Origin: Pseudomonas fluorescens HK44
Lineage (GTDB): Bacteria; Pseudomonadota; Gammaproteobacteria; Pseudomonadales; Pseudomonadaceae
Assembly (NCBI RefSeq): GCF_000217955.3
Contig: NZ_AFOY02000008.1
Location: forward strand, 186,001 to 250,000
DNA: 64,000 nucleotides
Direction: 5' to 3'
Shown here: positions 1-7,484 of the stretch, in pieces
Numbering within the stretch: position 1 is the stretch's first letter
Layout: the number at the start of each line of letters is the position of its first letter
Program-made: the position numbers and the translations under genes
Notes under the pieces: model-generated
Databases searched by the model: none
The model's input: only the letters and a program-made list of their open reading frames with translations
Told to the model about the DNA's origin: nothing

Positions 1-2
1 AG

Positions 3-1250
3 GATGTTACTGGCAACAGCTGGGCCGACAAGGCTCATGCCCTGGACCGCTATCGCTGGCGGCGATTGCGCGAGCGTCATTCCTGGCTGGGCAGCCTCTT
101 GCGCTTTGGCCGGGACGCTTGCATAGACTGGTTGTTTGGCTGGAGGGCGCGTGCGTGCCTGGCAGCCGAAGTCGTGGCCGAGCCCTGCGATTTCCTGTTG
201 CTGCAGTCAGCATCCAAAGTCATTCCCTTGCAGCGCAAGAAACTGCTGATCGCGGCCCTGCGTGCTAGCGGTCACTCACTGGTGGAAACCGCGCTGCAGG
301 TGCCGAGGACTATTCTTGCCCAGCGTCTGCTCAAGCATCCGCAGCAGGCGGTGCCGCTGCGCTATTTTGGCTATGCCGCGCATGCCGAGTGGCTGGTGGC
401 TCACCATCAGCCGAAGATTCTGCTCAACGACCGTAACGGTAGCTTGTATGCGCCTTTCCTGCGCCTGGCGCTGAACCGGCACCATCACCTGCTGGTACAC
501 CTGGCGCATGCGACGACGGTCGAGTCTTCGAGTCGCCTGGGTATGAACGACTACGACTATTACTTCATGTTCGGCCGCAGTTCGCTAGAGGCTCTACAGT
601 CGCGACCGCTACGCTTCGGCAGTTCGAATGCAGTGCTGTCCGGTTCGCACATGATTGACGCAGCCTACGACCTGCCGCCGCCCGACCCTGAGCGGCAGGT
701 GCTGCTGGTCTTGGGCGTTGGCCCGGACAAAGAGAAGGAGGGCAGCTACCAGCGAACCTACGCCCTGCTGCGCGACTGGGCGGCGCAGCACCCTGAGTAC
801 CAGGTGCTGATCAAGGCGCATCCGCGTAGCCAGGTGTCGTTTTGGCACGGCGCGGCCGCGGCACTGTCCAACGTGCAGGTTCTGGACCGTGGAGTCGGTC
901 TGGCCGCTGCTCTGGAGCAGGCTTCGATCGTTGTGAGCATTATGTCTAACGCAGTGATCGAGGTGGCGCTGGCGCGGCGCCCGGTCATTTATGTCAATGT
1001 TGGAGAGCATCACGACATTTTTTCTCAGGAGCGCTTCCTGGGCGAGCGCATCACCACGACTGCAGAGCTGGCCGCGCGGGTAGTCTGGATTCAAGGCAAC
1101 TATCTGCAGTGCCAGGAGCGGGCCCGGAAATTTGCCGAGTTTCACTTGGCGCACGGGGTTGATGGGCTCGACACCACCGTCGGGTTGTTGGTCGACCTGT
1201 TACAGGCAGAGCCTGTGCCTTCTCTGGTGCTTGACGGCACTGTTGAGTAG
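3..1250 (+). CDS. GT-B-like glycan/phosphoglycerol transferase, 5' truncated
   Basis: The reading frame is open from the window edge. The first in-frame start visible (TTG at 66) has no ribosome binding site, so the true start is probably upstream of the window. The C-terminal half has the look of a GT-B sugar-nucleotide or CDP-polyol transferase: an IKAHP strand (near nt 812) followed by an SIVVSIMSNAVIEVALA segment and RPVIYVN, as in capsule synthesis and CDP-glycerol glycerophosphotransferase C-domains. It lies head-to-tail with a glycosyltransferase and close to waaL/msbA, so a role in LPS core or O-antigen building is inferred. The donor and acceptor cannot be read from the sequence, and the family assignment is tentative. 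No membrane segment is evident. Confidence 0.55.
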   Translation, partial: DVTGNSWADKAHALDRYRWRRLRERHSWLGSLLRFGRDACIDWLFGWRARACLAAEVVAEPCDFLLLQSASKVIPLQRKKLLIAALRASGHSLVETALQVPRTILAQRLLKHPQQAVPLRYFGYAAHAEWLVAHHQPKILLNDRNGSLYAPFLRLALNRHHHLLVHLAHATTVESSSRLGMNDYDYYFMFGRSSLEALQSRPLRFGSSNAVLSGSHMIDAAYDLPPPDPERQVLLVLGVGPDKEKEGSYQRTYALLRDWAAQHPEYQVLIKAHPRSQVSFWHGAAAALSNVQVLDRGVGLAAALEQASIVVSIMSNAVIEVALARRPVIYVNVGEHHDIFSQERFLGERITTTAELAARVVWIQGNYLQCQERARKFAEFHLAHGVDGLDTTVGLLVDLLQAEPVPSLVLDGTVE

Positions 1251-1306
1251 GGGCTGCGAGGCAGGCCTGGCACTTTAATAATCATGGTTGTGGTGGTGAA
1301 CGGAAA

Positions 1307-2032
1307 ATGATTTGGCCTTTTACACATGCCTGCGTCATCAATCTCGACAGCAGGAAGGATCGCTGGGCTCGCATACAGGCACACTTGCACGGTCTGGGGC
1401 TGCAGGCCGAGCGTTTCAGTGCAGTGTCGATGCATCGGCTGGACGATGATTTGCCTTCGCCGCAATTGCGCGAATTTTTGCTGCGCGTCGATGGCGACAG
1501 CGACAGGTTCGAGCACAAGTTGCGGGCTACTTGGGCCTGCATGCGCAGCCATCTTGCGGTGATTTCCATGGCCAAGGCTCGCGGCTGGCCGCAGGTGCTG
1601 GTCCTGGAGGACGATTGCGAGTTTGAGTCCTATGCGCCTGCGGTCCTGCGTCGGGTGCCGGCACAGTTGTTGTCGCGGGATTGGACCATGCTGTACTTGG
1701 GGGGTACGCTGAAAAAGGGCGGGCAGGCGCGCAAGGTGTCAGCCAACCTGGTGGCGGTCAGCCGGGTGCGCCTGGCTCATGCTTATGTGGTCAAGGCAGA
1801 GCTCTATGATCGGATCCTGCAGGAGGCGCCTCTCAGTGGGTTGCCGCTCGACTGGTATTACTCGGAAAACCTTCTGCCCACGACTCGCGCGTTCCTTGTG
1901 CGCCCCCTGCTGGCCCGACAGAGCCTGATGGTCATGAGTGATATCGAGCAGGTAGTACGCAAGCCCAAGCTCAAGACCCGACAACTCCTGGGCCGGCTGG
2001 CTGCGCGCCTTCGCTACGGCCTGCTCGGATAA
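1307..2032 (+). CDS. Glycosyltransferase family 25 (LPS-type)
   Basis: This 241-residue protein begins with the typical GT25 strand ACVINLDSRKDRW (residues 8-20), then RATWACMRSHLAV (73-85) and the acidic metal/nucleotide motif VLVLEDD (97-103). GT25 enzymes in Gram-negative bacteria commonly add galactose or related sugars to lipooligosaccharide/LPS core from a UDP-sugar, on the cytoplasmic face. The gene follows the truncated transferase by 56 bp on the same strand and converges on waaL 37 bp downstream. The context supports a core or outer-core transferase. The sugar and linkage cannot be predicted. The ATG at 1307 is preceded by a moderately purine-rich stretch (gaacggaaa). Confidence 0.85.
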   Translation: MIWPFTHACVINLDSRKDRWARIQAHLHGLGLQAERFSAVSMHRLDDDLPSPQLREFLLRVDGDSDRFEHKLRATWACMRSHLAVISMAKARGWPQVLVLEDDCEFESYAPAVLRRVPAQLLSRDWTMLYLGGTLKKGGQARKVSANLVAVSRVRLAHAYVVKAELYDRILQEAPLSGLPLDWYYSENLLPTTRAFLVRPLLARQSLMVMSDIEQVVRKPKLKTRQLLGRLAARLRYGLLG

Positions 2033-2069
2033 TGTGCCGGCAGTAGCTGGGGAGGCGCCGCAGGTTCAA

Positions 2070-3923
2070 TCAGCTCGCCAAACCAAGGGAGTGCACTTGC
2101 TTGTGCATGCATTTGACGGCGTTGTCCGGTGCCAGGAGGGCATAGCCCTGAAGCAGGTCGGTAAAATGCGCGTCGAACAGCCAGCGCCGGTCTTCCGTGT
2201 AACGCTGCATATGGCGCAGGTTGCGTCGACGAAGCTCCAGATTCAGGGAGGAGGGCAGGAGGCGCAAGTCGGCCAGATCAATCAGGCCAAACTCGCCGTC
2301 CTCCAGCAACAGAACGTTGCCAAGGTGCAATGAGCGGAAATAGACCCCGCGTTCGTGCAGTTCTGCCAGGAAGCGCCCAAAACGTTGCACCAGTGCCTGG
2401 CGCATACTCACGCTGGGCATGGCTTGCAGCACCTGGCGCAGGGTTCTGCCTGTCAGGGGCTGGTAGCGTACGGCGCTGCTGCCATTGGGTAAGCGGTACA
2501 GATCGAGGATCGGTGGGGTGTTCAGGCCGGTACGGGCCAGGCGCTGGCTGTTTTCGGCGAAGCGCTCGGAATAGGGATAAAAGCTGCCATAGGTATGCCA
2601 ACGGCGGGCACGGAACAGCTTCAGAAAACTGCCATCCTCGAGTTTGAGGACTTTGGGCCCAAGGCCGTCTTCTTCGACCACCGATGCGTTGACGGTCATG
2701 CGTTGGGCGTCGTCGGCAGAGAGACTGCGAACCGAAAGCTTCGACAGGCGGTTCGTGCGCTGGGCAATGCTCAGCGCAGCCATCAGTGCCAGCGGTATCC
2801 ACAGCAGGAACCAATGTTCCCGAGGGGTGTACAGGATGTCGCCACCCTCTGCCATGCTGGCCCCTATACCGAATACCATCAGGGTCGACGCCAGGATAAA
2901 CAGCGGTTGCGAGCGCTGGCGCCAGCAGTTGAACAGCCCTAGTAGCTGCATGGTCAGCCAGGGCAGGAACCCGATGATGCCGACATAGAAGAGTACGCCC
3001 AAGGCAAAGCTATGAGGTTCGCGGAAGGGATACCCAACCCCCGGATCAATGCTCAGCGTCGCGTCATAACCATGGCCAGTCCAGGGCGCATCAGCGATCA
3101 GATGCAGCGCTTGTCTCCAAATTTCGAAGCGGTAGGAGTCGCCGCGCGCCAGGAGCATGTCCGGTAACGCGGCCAGCAGGCTTGCGCCAAGGACGCCCAT
3201 GATGGCTAGCAACAGCAATGAACGACGGTTCCAGCAAATGAATGCCAGCCAGAGGCCTGCCATGACGATGGCAACCAGAGGCGTTCTGGAGCCCGTTGCC
3301 AGGGCGGCCGCGAACATGATCAGAAAGGCCGGGAAAATGCCGAGCAGCAGCTTTGGATTGCGCACGGTCATGCCCAGAAAGAACCAGTAGGTGCAGAAAA
3401 AACCGAACAGGTGGGAGCTGAGCAAAGGGTTGTCAAAGGCCCCCCCGCCGATCATCCGGTCGCCCGGTGCATAGTGCGACAGGAAAATATAAAGATTGAA
3501 TACGCTGGCGGCCAACGCTACCAGGGCTGCGGCCAGCAGGACGAGTTTGAAGCTTTCAGCACGGTAGCGCAGCAGCAGGCTGGCGCCAGCAAAGAGCATG
3601 AAAATATACAGCGGTGGTTTTGTCAGGCTGAACAGGCTGTCTGGCGTAGGGCTCCAGTTCAGTGACAGCAGCGCCCAGCCGGAGTAAAGCAGGAATACCT
3701 GAACCAGCGGCTCTCGCAGGAGGTTCTTCAGTTCACAGGGGCGAATGCACAGGGCGATCAGGGCGGGGGTGCTCACGAGGCCGTAAAACAGCTTTTGATA
3801 GCTGCCGCGCGTAGGCAGAAAAAACAGTCCGCAAAGCAAAAGAAAAAAGCCCAGCGGCAGCATCCACAGGCAAATAAAATCGAAAACCCGGCTCGCTCTG
3901 GTGTTGATCCTGCTGAATGGCAT
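2070..3923 (-). CDS. waaL: O-antigen ligase WaaL fused to a kinase-like domain
   Basis: A single 617-residue frame. Residues about 1-400 form a polytopic membrane protein (roughly 10-12 hydrophobic segments) of the Wzy/WaaL ligase family, with a large periplasmic loop containing RFEIWRQAL, WTGHGYD and EPHSFALG. It would join undecaprenyl-linked O-polysaccharide to lipid A-core at the periplasmic face. Residues about 412-617 resemble the LPS-kinase/aminoglycoside-phosphotransferase fold: SFLKLF with a candidate ATP lysine (K435), a catalytic-loop-like FRSLHLGN (529-536) and GLIDLAD (D549). In P. aeruginosa, from memory, the ligase and a kinase-like protein are separate genes (PA4999, PA4998). 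The catalytic aspartate of the loop is replaced by serine (S531), so kinase activity is uncertain. It is transcribed divergently from msbA. Confidence 0.9.
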   Translation of the reverse strand: MPFSRINTRASRVFDFICLWMLPLGFFLLLCGLFFLPTRGSYQKLFYGLVSTPALIALCIRPCELKNLLREPLVQVFLLYSGWALLSLNWSPTPDSLFSLTKPPLYIFMLFAGASLLLRYRAESFKLVLLAAALVALAASVFNLYIFLSHYAPGDRMIGGGAFDNPLLSSHLFGFFCTYWFFLGMTVRNPKLLLGIFPAFLIMFAAALATGSRTPLVAIVMAGLWLAFICWNRRSLLLLAIMGVLGASLLAALPDMLLARGDSYRFEIWRQALHLIADAPWTGHGYDATLSIDPGVGYPFREPHSFALGVLFYVGIIGFLPWLTMQLLGLFNCWRQRSQPLFILASTLMVFGIGASMAEGGDILYTPREHWFLLWIPLALMAALSIAQRTNRLSKLSVRSLSADDAQRMTVNASVVEEDGLGPKVLKLEDGSFLKLFRARRWHTYGSFYPYSERFAENSQRLARTGLNTPPILDLYRLPNGSSAVRYQPLTGRTLRQVLQAMPSVSMRQALVQRFGRFLAELHERGVYFRSLHLGNVLLLEDGEFGLIDLADLRLLPSSLNLELRRRNLRHMQRYTEDRRWLFDAHFTDLLQGYALLAPDNAVKCMHKQVHSLGLAS

Positions 3924-4082
3924 ACTGAACTGTATTCCGATTGAGGGCCGGTGATACTAACGTATCTGTCTATCGTGGTCCTGCGGAATATTACCGCCGG
4001 GCCACCCGTTTGAACGATCCCGGCTGAGACCGGAAGAAGCTGTGATAAAGTCAGCATCCTTTTTTTGAATACTTCGCGTGAT
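3924..4082. promoter_or_regulatory. Divergent waaL / msbA promoter region
   Basis: The 159 bp between the two divergent start codons must hold both promoters. I see no strong -35/-10 pair I would stake a position on. The region just before msbA is AT-rich (tttttttgaat around 4059-4070). No recognisable operator or repeat was found. Confidence 0.4.
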
Positions 4083-5888
4083 ATGACCGACTCCAGTCTC
4101 TGCGCAAGCCCTTCGAGCTTGAAAATCTACTTCCGACTCCTTGGTTATGTGCGGCCTTATATCGGCCTGTTCATTCTGAGTATTGTCGGGTTTCTGATTT
4201 TCGCGTCGACTCAGCCGATGCTTGGCTACGTGCTCAAGTATTTCGTTGATGGCTTGTCCAATCCCGAGGCCGCGCTATTTCCCTCGATACCCTATCTGCG
4301 CGATCTGTCATTAATGCATGCCGTCCCCTTGCTGATTATCCTGATCGCCGCGTGGCAGGGTGCGGGTTCATATCTGGGCAACTTCTTCCTGGCCAGAGTT
4401 TCGCTGGGCCTGGTACATGATTTGCGCGTGCAACTGTTCAACAATCTGCTGGTGCTGCCGAATCGTTACTTCGATCAGCACAACTCCGGGCACCTGATCT
4501 CACGCATCACTTTCAACGTGACCATGGTCACGGGAGCGGCGACAGATGCGATCAAGGTCGTGTTCCGGGAGGGCATGACGGTTGTCTTCCTGTTTGTCTC
4601 CCTGTTGATCATGAACTGGCGTCTGACGCTGGTGATGGTTGCCATTTTGCCGCTGATTGCGTTCATGGTGAGTCGCGCCAGCTCCAAGTTCCGCAAGCAG
4701 AGCAAGAGGATCCAGGTGGCAATGGGCGATGTGACCCATGTGGCCTCCGAGACTATCCAGGGGTATCGCGTGGTCCGCAGCTTCGGCGGTGAAATCTATG
4801 AGCGCGCCCGATTCAAGCGCGCGAGCCAGAGCAACACTGACAAGCAGCTGCGCATGACCCGTACCAGTGCCATCTACACACCGATGTTGCAACTGGTGAT
4901 CTACACCGCCATGGCGGTGTTGATGTTCCTGGTGTTGGCCCTGCGCGGTGATGCGTCGGCGGGCGACATGGTGGCGTACATCACCCTTGCCGGCTTGCTG
5001 CCTAAACCGATTCGGCAGCTTTCGGAAGTCAGTTCGACGATTCAGAAGGGCGTTGCCGGGGCCGAGAGCATTTTCGAGCAATTGGATGTGACGCCCGAAG
5101 TCGACCGAGGCAGTATCGAGCGTGACTCCGTTACGGGTCGACTCGAGGTGCGTCACCTTAGCTTCACCTACCCGGGTACCGACCGTCAGGTGCTCGATGA
5201 CATCAGCTTTTCTGTCGAGCCTGGGCAAATGGTTGCCCTGGTGGGGCGTTCAGGAAGCGGCAAGTCGACGCTGGCCAATCTGATTCCGCGTTTCTATCAC
5301 CACGATAAAGGCGAGATTCTTCTCGATGGGATTGAAGTCGAGGAGTACAAACTGCTGAACCTGCGTCGGCATATTGCTCAAGTGACGCAGCATGTCACCT
5401 TGTTCAGTGACACGGTGACCAACAACATTGCCTATGGCGACCTCGCTGGCGCTCCCCGTGAAGATGTCGAGAAAGCCGCGAAGGATGCCTATGCCATGGA
5501 CTTTATTGCGCAGTTGCCTCAAGGCCTGGACACCCAGGTCGGCGAGAACGGCGTGCTGTTGTCCGGCGGCCAGCGTCAGCGTCTTGCGATTGCCCGGGCG
5601 CTGCTGAAAAACGCCCCGTTGTTGATTCTCGACGAAGCGACGTCGGCCCTTGATACCGAATCCGAGCGGCATATTCAGGCCGCCCTGGATCAGGTAATGA
5701 AGGGCCGTACGACGCTGGTGATAGCTCACCGTTTGTCGACCATCGAGAAGGCCGATCTGATCCTGGTCATGGATCAGGGCCAGATTGTCGAGCGCGGTAC
5801 CCATTCCGAACTCCTGGCGAAGAATGGCTATTACGCTCGATTGAATGCACTGGGCCTCGATGAGCCCGCACCGCAAGGTATCGTCTGA
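4083..5888 (+). CDS. msbA: Lipid A-core ABC flippase MsbA
   Basis: A 601-residue half-transporter. Six membrane segments lie in residues about 20-320, followed by an ATPase domain with Walker A GRSGSGKST, Q-loop, signature LSGGQRQR and Walker B LLILDEATSALD, then the H-loop IAHRLST. It flips lipid A-core (and other lipid-linked substrates) across the inner membrane before WaaL acts, which fits its place beside waaL. A TTG 18 bp upstream in frame would add six residues. The ATG at 4083 is preferred because it gives the usual family N-terminus (MTDSS... SLKIYFRLLGYVRPY) and a length close to P. aeruginosa MsbA (about 603). Confidence 0.95.
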   Translation: MTDSSLCASPSSLKIYFRLLGYVRPYIGLFILSIVGFLIFASTQPMLGYVLKYFVDGLSNPEAALFPSIPYLRDLSLMHAVPLLIILIAAWQGAGSYLGNFFLARVSLGLVHDLRVQLFNNLLVLPNRYFDQHNSGHLISRITFNVTMVTGAATDAIKVVFREGMTVVFLFVSLLIMNWRLTLVMVAILPLIAFMVSRASSKFRKQSKRIQVAMGDVTHVASETIQGYRVVRSFGGEIYERARFKRASQSNTDKQLRMTRTSAIYTPMLQLVIYTAMAVLMFLVLALRGDASAGDMVAYITLAGLLPKPIRQLSEVSSTIQKGVAGAESIFEQLDVTPEVDRGSIERDSVTGRLEVRHLSFTYPGTDRQVLDDISFSVEPGQMVALVGRSGSGKSTLANLIPRFYHHDKGEILLDGIEVEEYKLLNLRRHIAQVTQHVTLFSDTVTNNIAYGDLAGAPREDVEKAAKDAYAMDFIAQLPQGLDTQVGENGVLLSGGQRQRLAIARALLKNAPLLILDEATSALDTESERHIQAALDQVMKGRTTLVIAHRLSTIEKADLILVMDQGQIVERGTHSELLAKNGYYARLNALGLDEPAPQGIV

Positions 5889-5895
5889 TTCCCGT

Positions 5896-5922
5896 TTCAG
5901 GGTGAGCCATGCTCACCCTGAA
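5896..5922 (+). terminator. Perfect hairpin downstream of msbA
   Basis: TTCAGGGTGAGC (5896-5907) and GCTCACCCTGAA (5911-5922) form a 12-bp perfect stem eight bases after the msbA stop. There is no T-tract, so it may stabilise the mRNA 3' end or attenuate rather than act as a classical intrinsic terminator. Confidence 0.5.
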
Positions 5923-6024
5923 GCCGCCTCGGCGTGCAATGCGCTCAGGGCGTTTGTGTCCAGATCTTTACAGTCTTGACTATGTCTAAATAAATTTCCG
6001 TATTTCGCCTGCTACGGTTCGCGC

Positions 6025-6777
6025 ATGAATCATTGGCTTCGGGGTGGCTGTTCGCCTCGTGTGGGTACCGGAATGTTGCAGCGCTTTTTATGGAAGCTAT
6101 TACCCAAACAGCAGCGAGCGTTCCTGCTGGGGCGTTTGTCGGTCAGGGATCGACAAGTCGTGAACAAGGCAATGTCGGGCAACGTGCACTTCCCTCAGGC
6201 TTTCCAGCAGCGCTCCTGCGTGTTCATTCACATCCCCAAGTGTGCCGGGAGCAGCGTTTGCTCCGCGCTATTCGACGGCTGGATGCCTGGGCATTTGCCG
6301 TTGTACTGGTACGAACAGCAATTTTCCGAGCAGTTTTCCAGCAGTTTCAAATTTACCTTCGTTCGTGACCCTTTGGAGCGGGCTTATTCGGCTTACGCTT
6401 TCCTGCGTGGCAACGAACTGGGGGAGCGCGACCGACGGTCCCAGGCGCTGGTTCGTCATTACCGTGATTTCGATGATTTCATCGGCCGCTGGCTGCATCC
6501 TGAGAACGTCCAGAAGCAGCTGCATTTCGCTCCCCAGACCGACTTCATGGTCGACTCCATGGGGTATATGGCGATGGATTTCGTGGGGCATCAGGAACAC
6601 CTGGATCGTGACTTTCAAGTGCTTTGCGAGCAATTGGGGGTTGTCTCGTCATTACCCCATATGAATGGTTCTCAGCATCGCCAATCGGCAGCCGTCCGTG
6701 ACTTTTGTTCGGTACGTACTCGCCGTTTGGTGCGACGGGTCTACGAACGTGACTATGAGATGCTCGGCTATGAGTAA
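6025..6777 (+). CDS. PAPS-dependent carbohydrate sulfotransferase (Sulfotransfer_2-like)
   Basis: A protein of 250 residues. The 5'-phosphosulfate-binding loop FIHIPKCAGSSV (residues 67-78) and the 3'-phosphate-binding segment FVRDPLERAYSAY (112-124) are the two hallmark PAPS motifs of membrane-type carbohydrate sulfotransferases. It would transfer sulfate from PAPS to a sugar hydroxyl. An alternative start at 6073 would remove 16 residues; neither start has a strong ribosome binding site. Its stop overlaps the start of the following APS kinase gene, so the two are translationally coupled and the neighbour probably supplies PAPS. Position between msbA and hldE points to LPS or another surface glycan as acceptor (inference). 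The upstream 50 bp are unusually AT-rich for this genome, a possible trace of acquisition. Confidence 0.85.
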   Translation: MNHWLRGGCSPRVGTGMLQRFLWKLLPKQQRAFLLGRLSVRDRQVVNKAMSGNVHFPQAFQQRSCVFIHIPKCAGSSVCSALFDGWMPGHLPLYWYEQQFSEQFSSSFKFTFVRDPLERAYSAYAFLRGNELGERDRRSQALVRHYRDFDDFIGRWLHPENVQKQLHFAPQTDFMVDSMGYMAMDFVGHQEHLDRDFQVLCEQLGVVSSLPHMNGSQHRQSAAVRDFCSVRTRRLVRRVYERDYEMLGYE

Positions 6778-7381
6778 AGTGTCGTTTGTCTGCGAACAAC
6801 CTCCACAGATCCGCCCTTACGCATTGTCGTTGTCACCCTCGGCCCGAGCGGCGCTCAAGCATCAACAAGCGTGTTGTCTATGGCTGACGGGGCTGTCCGG
6901 TGCCGGCAAGTCGACCTTGGCCAATGCGCTTGAGTTGCAGCTCAATGAGCAGGGGTGCCACACCTTTGTGCTGGATGGCGACAACGTGCGCAACGGTTTG
7001 TGCAATGACCTGGGCATGGACGCTGCAGCGCGCAAGGAAAACATCCGGCGTATTGCCGAGGTGGCGCGGTTGATGGTCGACGCGGGGCTGATTGTGATTG
7101 TCTCGGCGATTTCGCCGTTTCAGGCCGATCGAGCATCGGCCAGAGCCTTGTTCCGCACGGACGAGTTTCTTGAGGTGCATGTCAGCACGCCGTTCGACAT
7201 CTGTGCCCGGCGCGATCCCAAGGGCTTGTATCAAGCTGCGCTGCAAGGGCGAATCAAGGACTTCACCGGTCTCGACAGCCCTTATGAAGCACCGCAACAG
7301 GCGGACTGCGAAATCAACACCGACGAGGTCGAGCTGGCCGACGCCGTGCAGCATATCCTGGCTGTTTTGCTTAAAAAATGA
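6770..7381 (+). CDS. cysC: Adenylylsulfate (APS) kinase
   Basis: A 203-residue APS kinase that makes PAPS from APS and ATP. The P-loop is GLSGAGKS (residues 41-48), followed by VLDGDNVRNGLCNDLG and KENIRRIAEVARLMVDAG, the APS-binding region, and later DFTGLDSPYEAP, all family hallmarks. ATG at 6770 lies inside the stop region of the sulfotransferase gene (8-bp overlap), giving tight coupling. A longer in-frame start at 6665 would lie wholly inside the upstream gene and is rejected. Pseudomonads are known to reduce APS directly for cysteine synthesis and usually carry a CysN-CysC fusion elsewhere, so a second stand-alone kinase here is best explained by PAPS supply for sulfation (inference). 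Confidence 0.9.
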   Translation: MSKVSFVCEQPPQIRPYALSLSPSARAALKHQQACCLWLTGLSGAGKSTLANALELQLNEQGCHTFVLDGDNVRNGLCNDLGMDAAARKENIRRIAEVARLMVDAGLIVIVSAISPFQADRASARALFRTDEFLEVHVSTPFDICARRDPKGLYQAALQGRIKDFTGLDSPYEAPQQADCEINTDEVELADAVQHILAVLLKK

Positions 7382-7484
7382 ACAATATAACGGCGTGATG
7401 CACCCCAGATGAAGCTGTCGAACTAGGCAGCGTTCATCCTGTGCTAATATCGCGCCCCTGTTCATTTTGTATGTGGGTTGCACC

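Noticed and set aside
2070..3923. The waaL fusion as a sequencing frameshift joining two genes
   Set aside because: The frame is continuous with no overlap-type start near the junction (about residue 400), and I recall bifunctional ligase/kinase proteins being annotated in this group.
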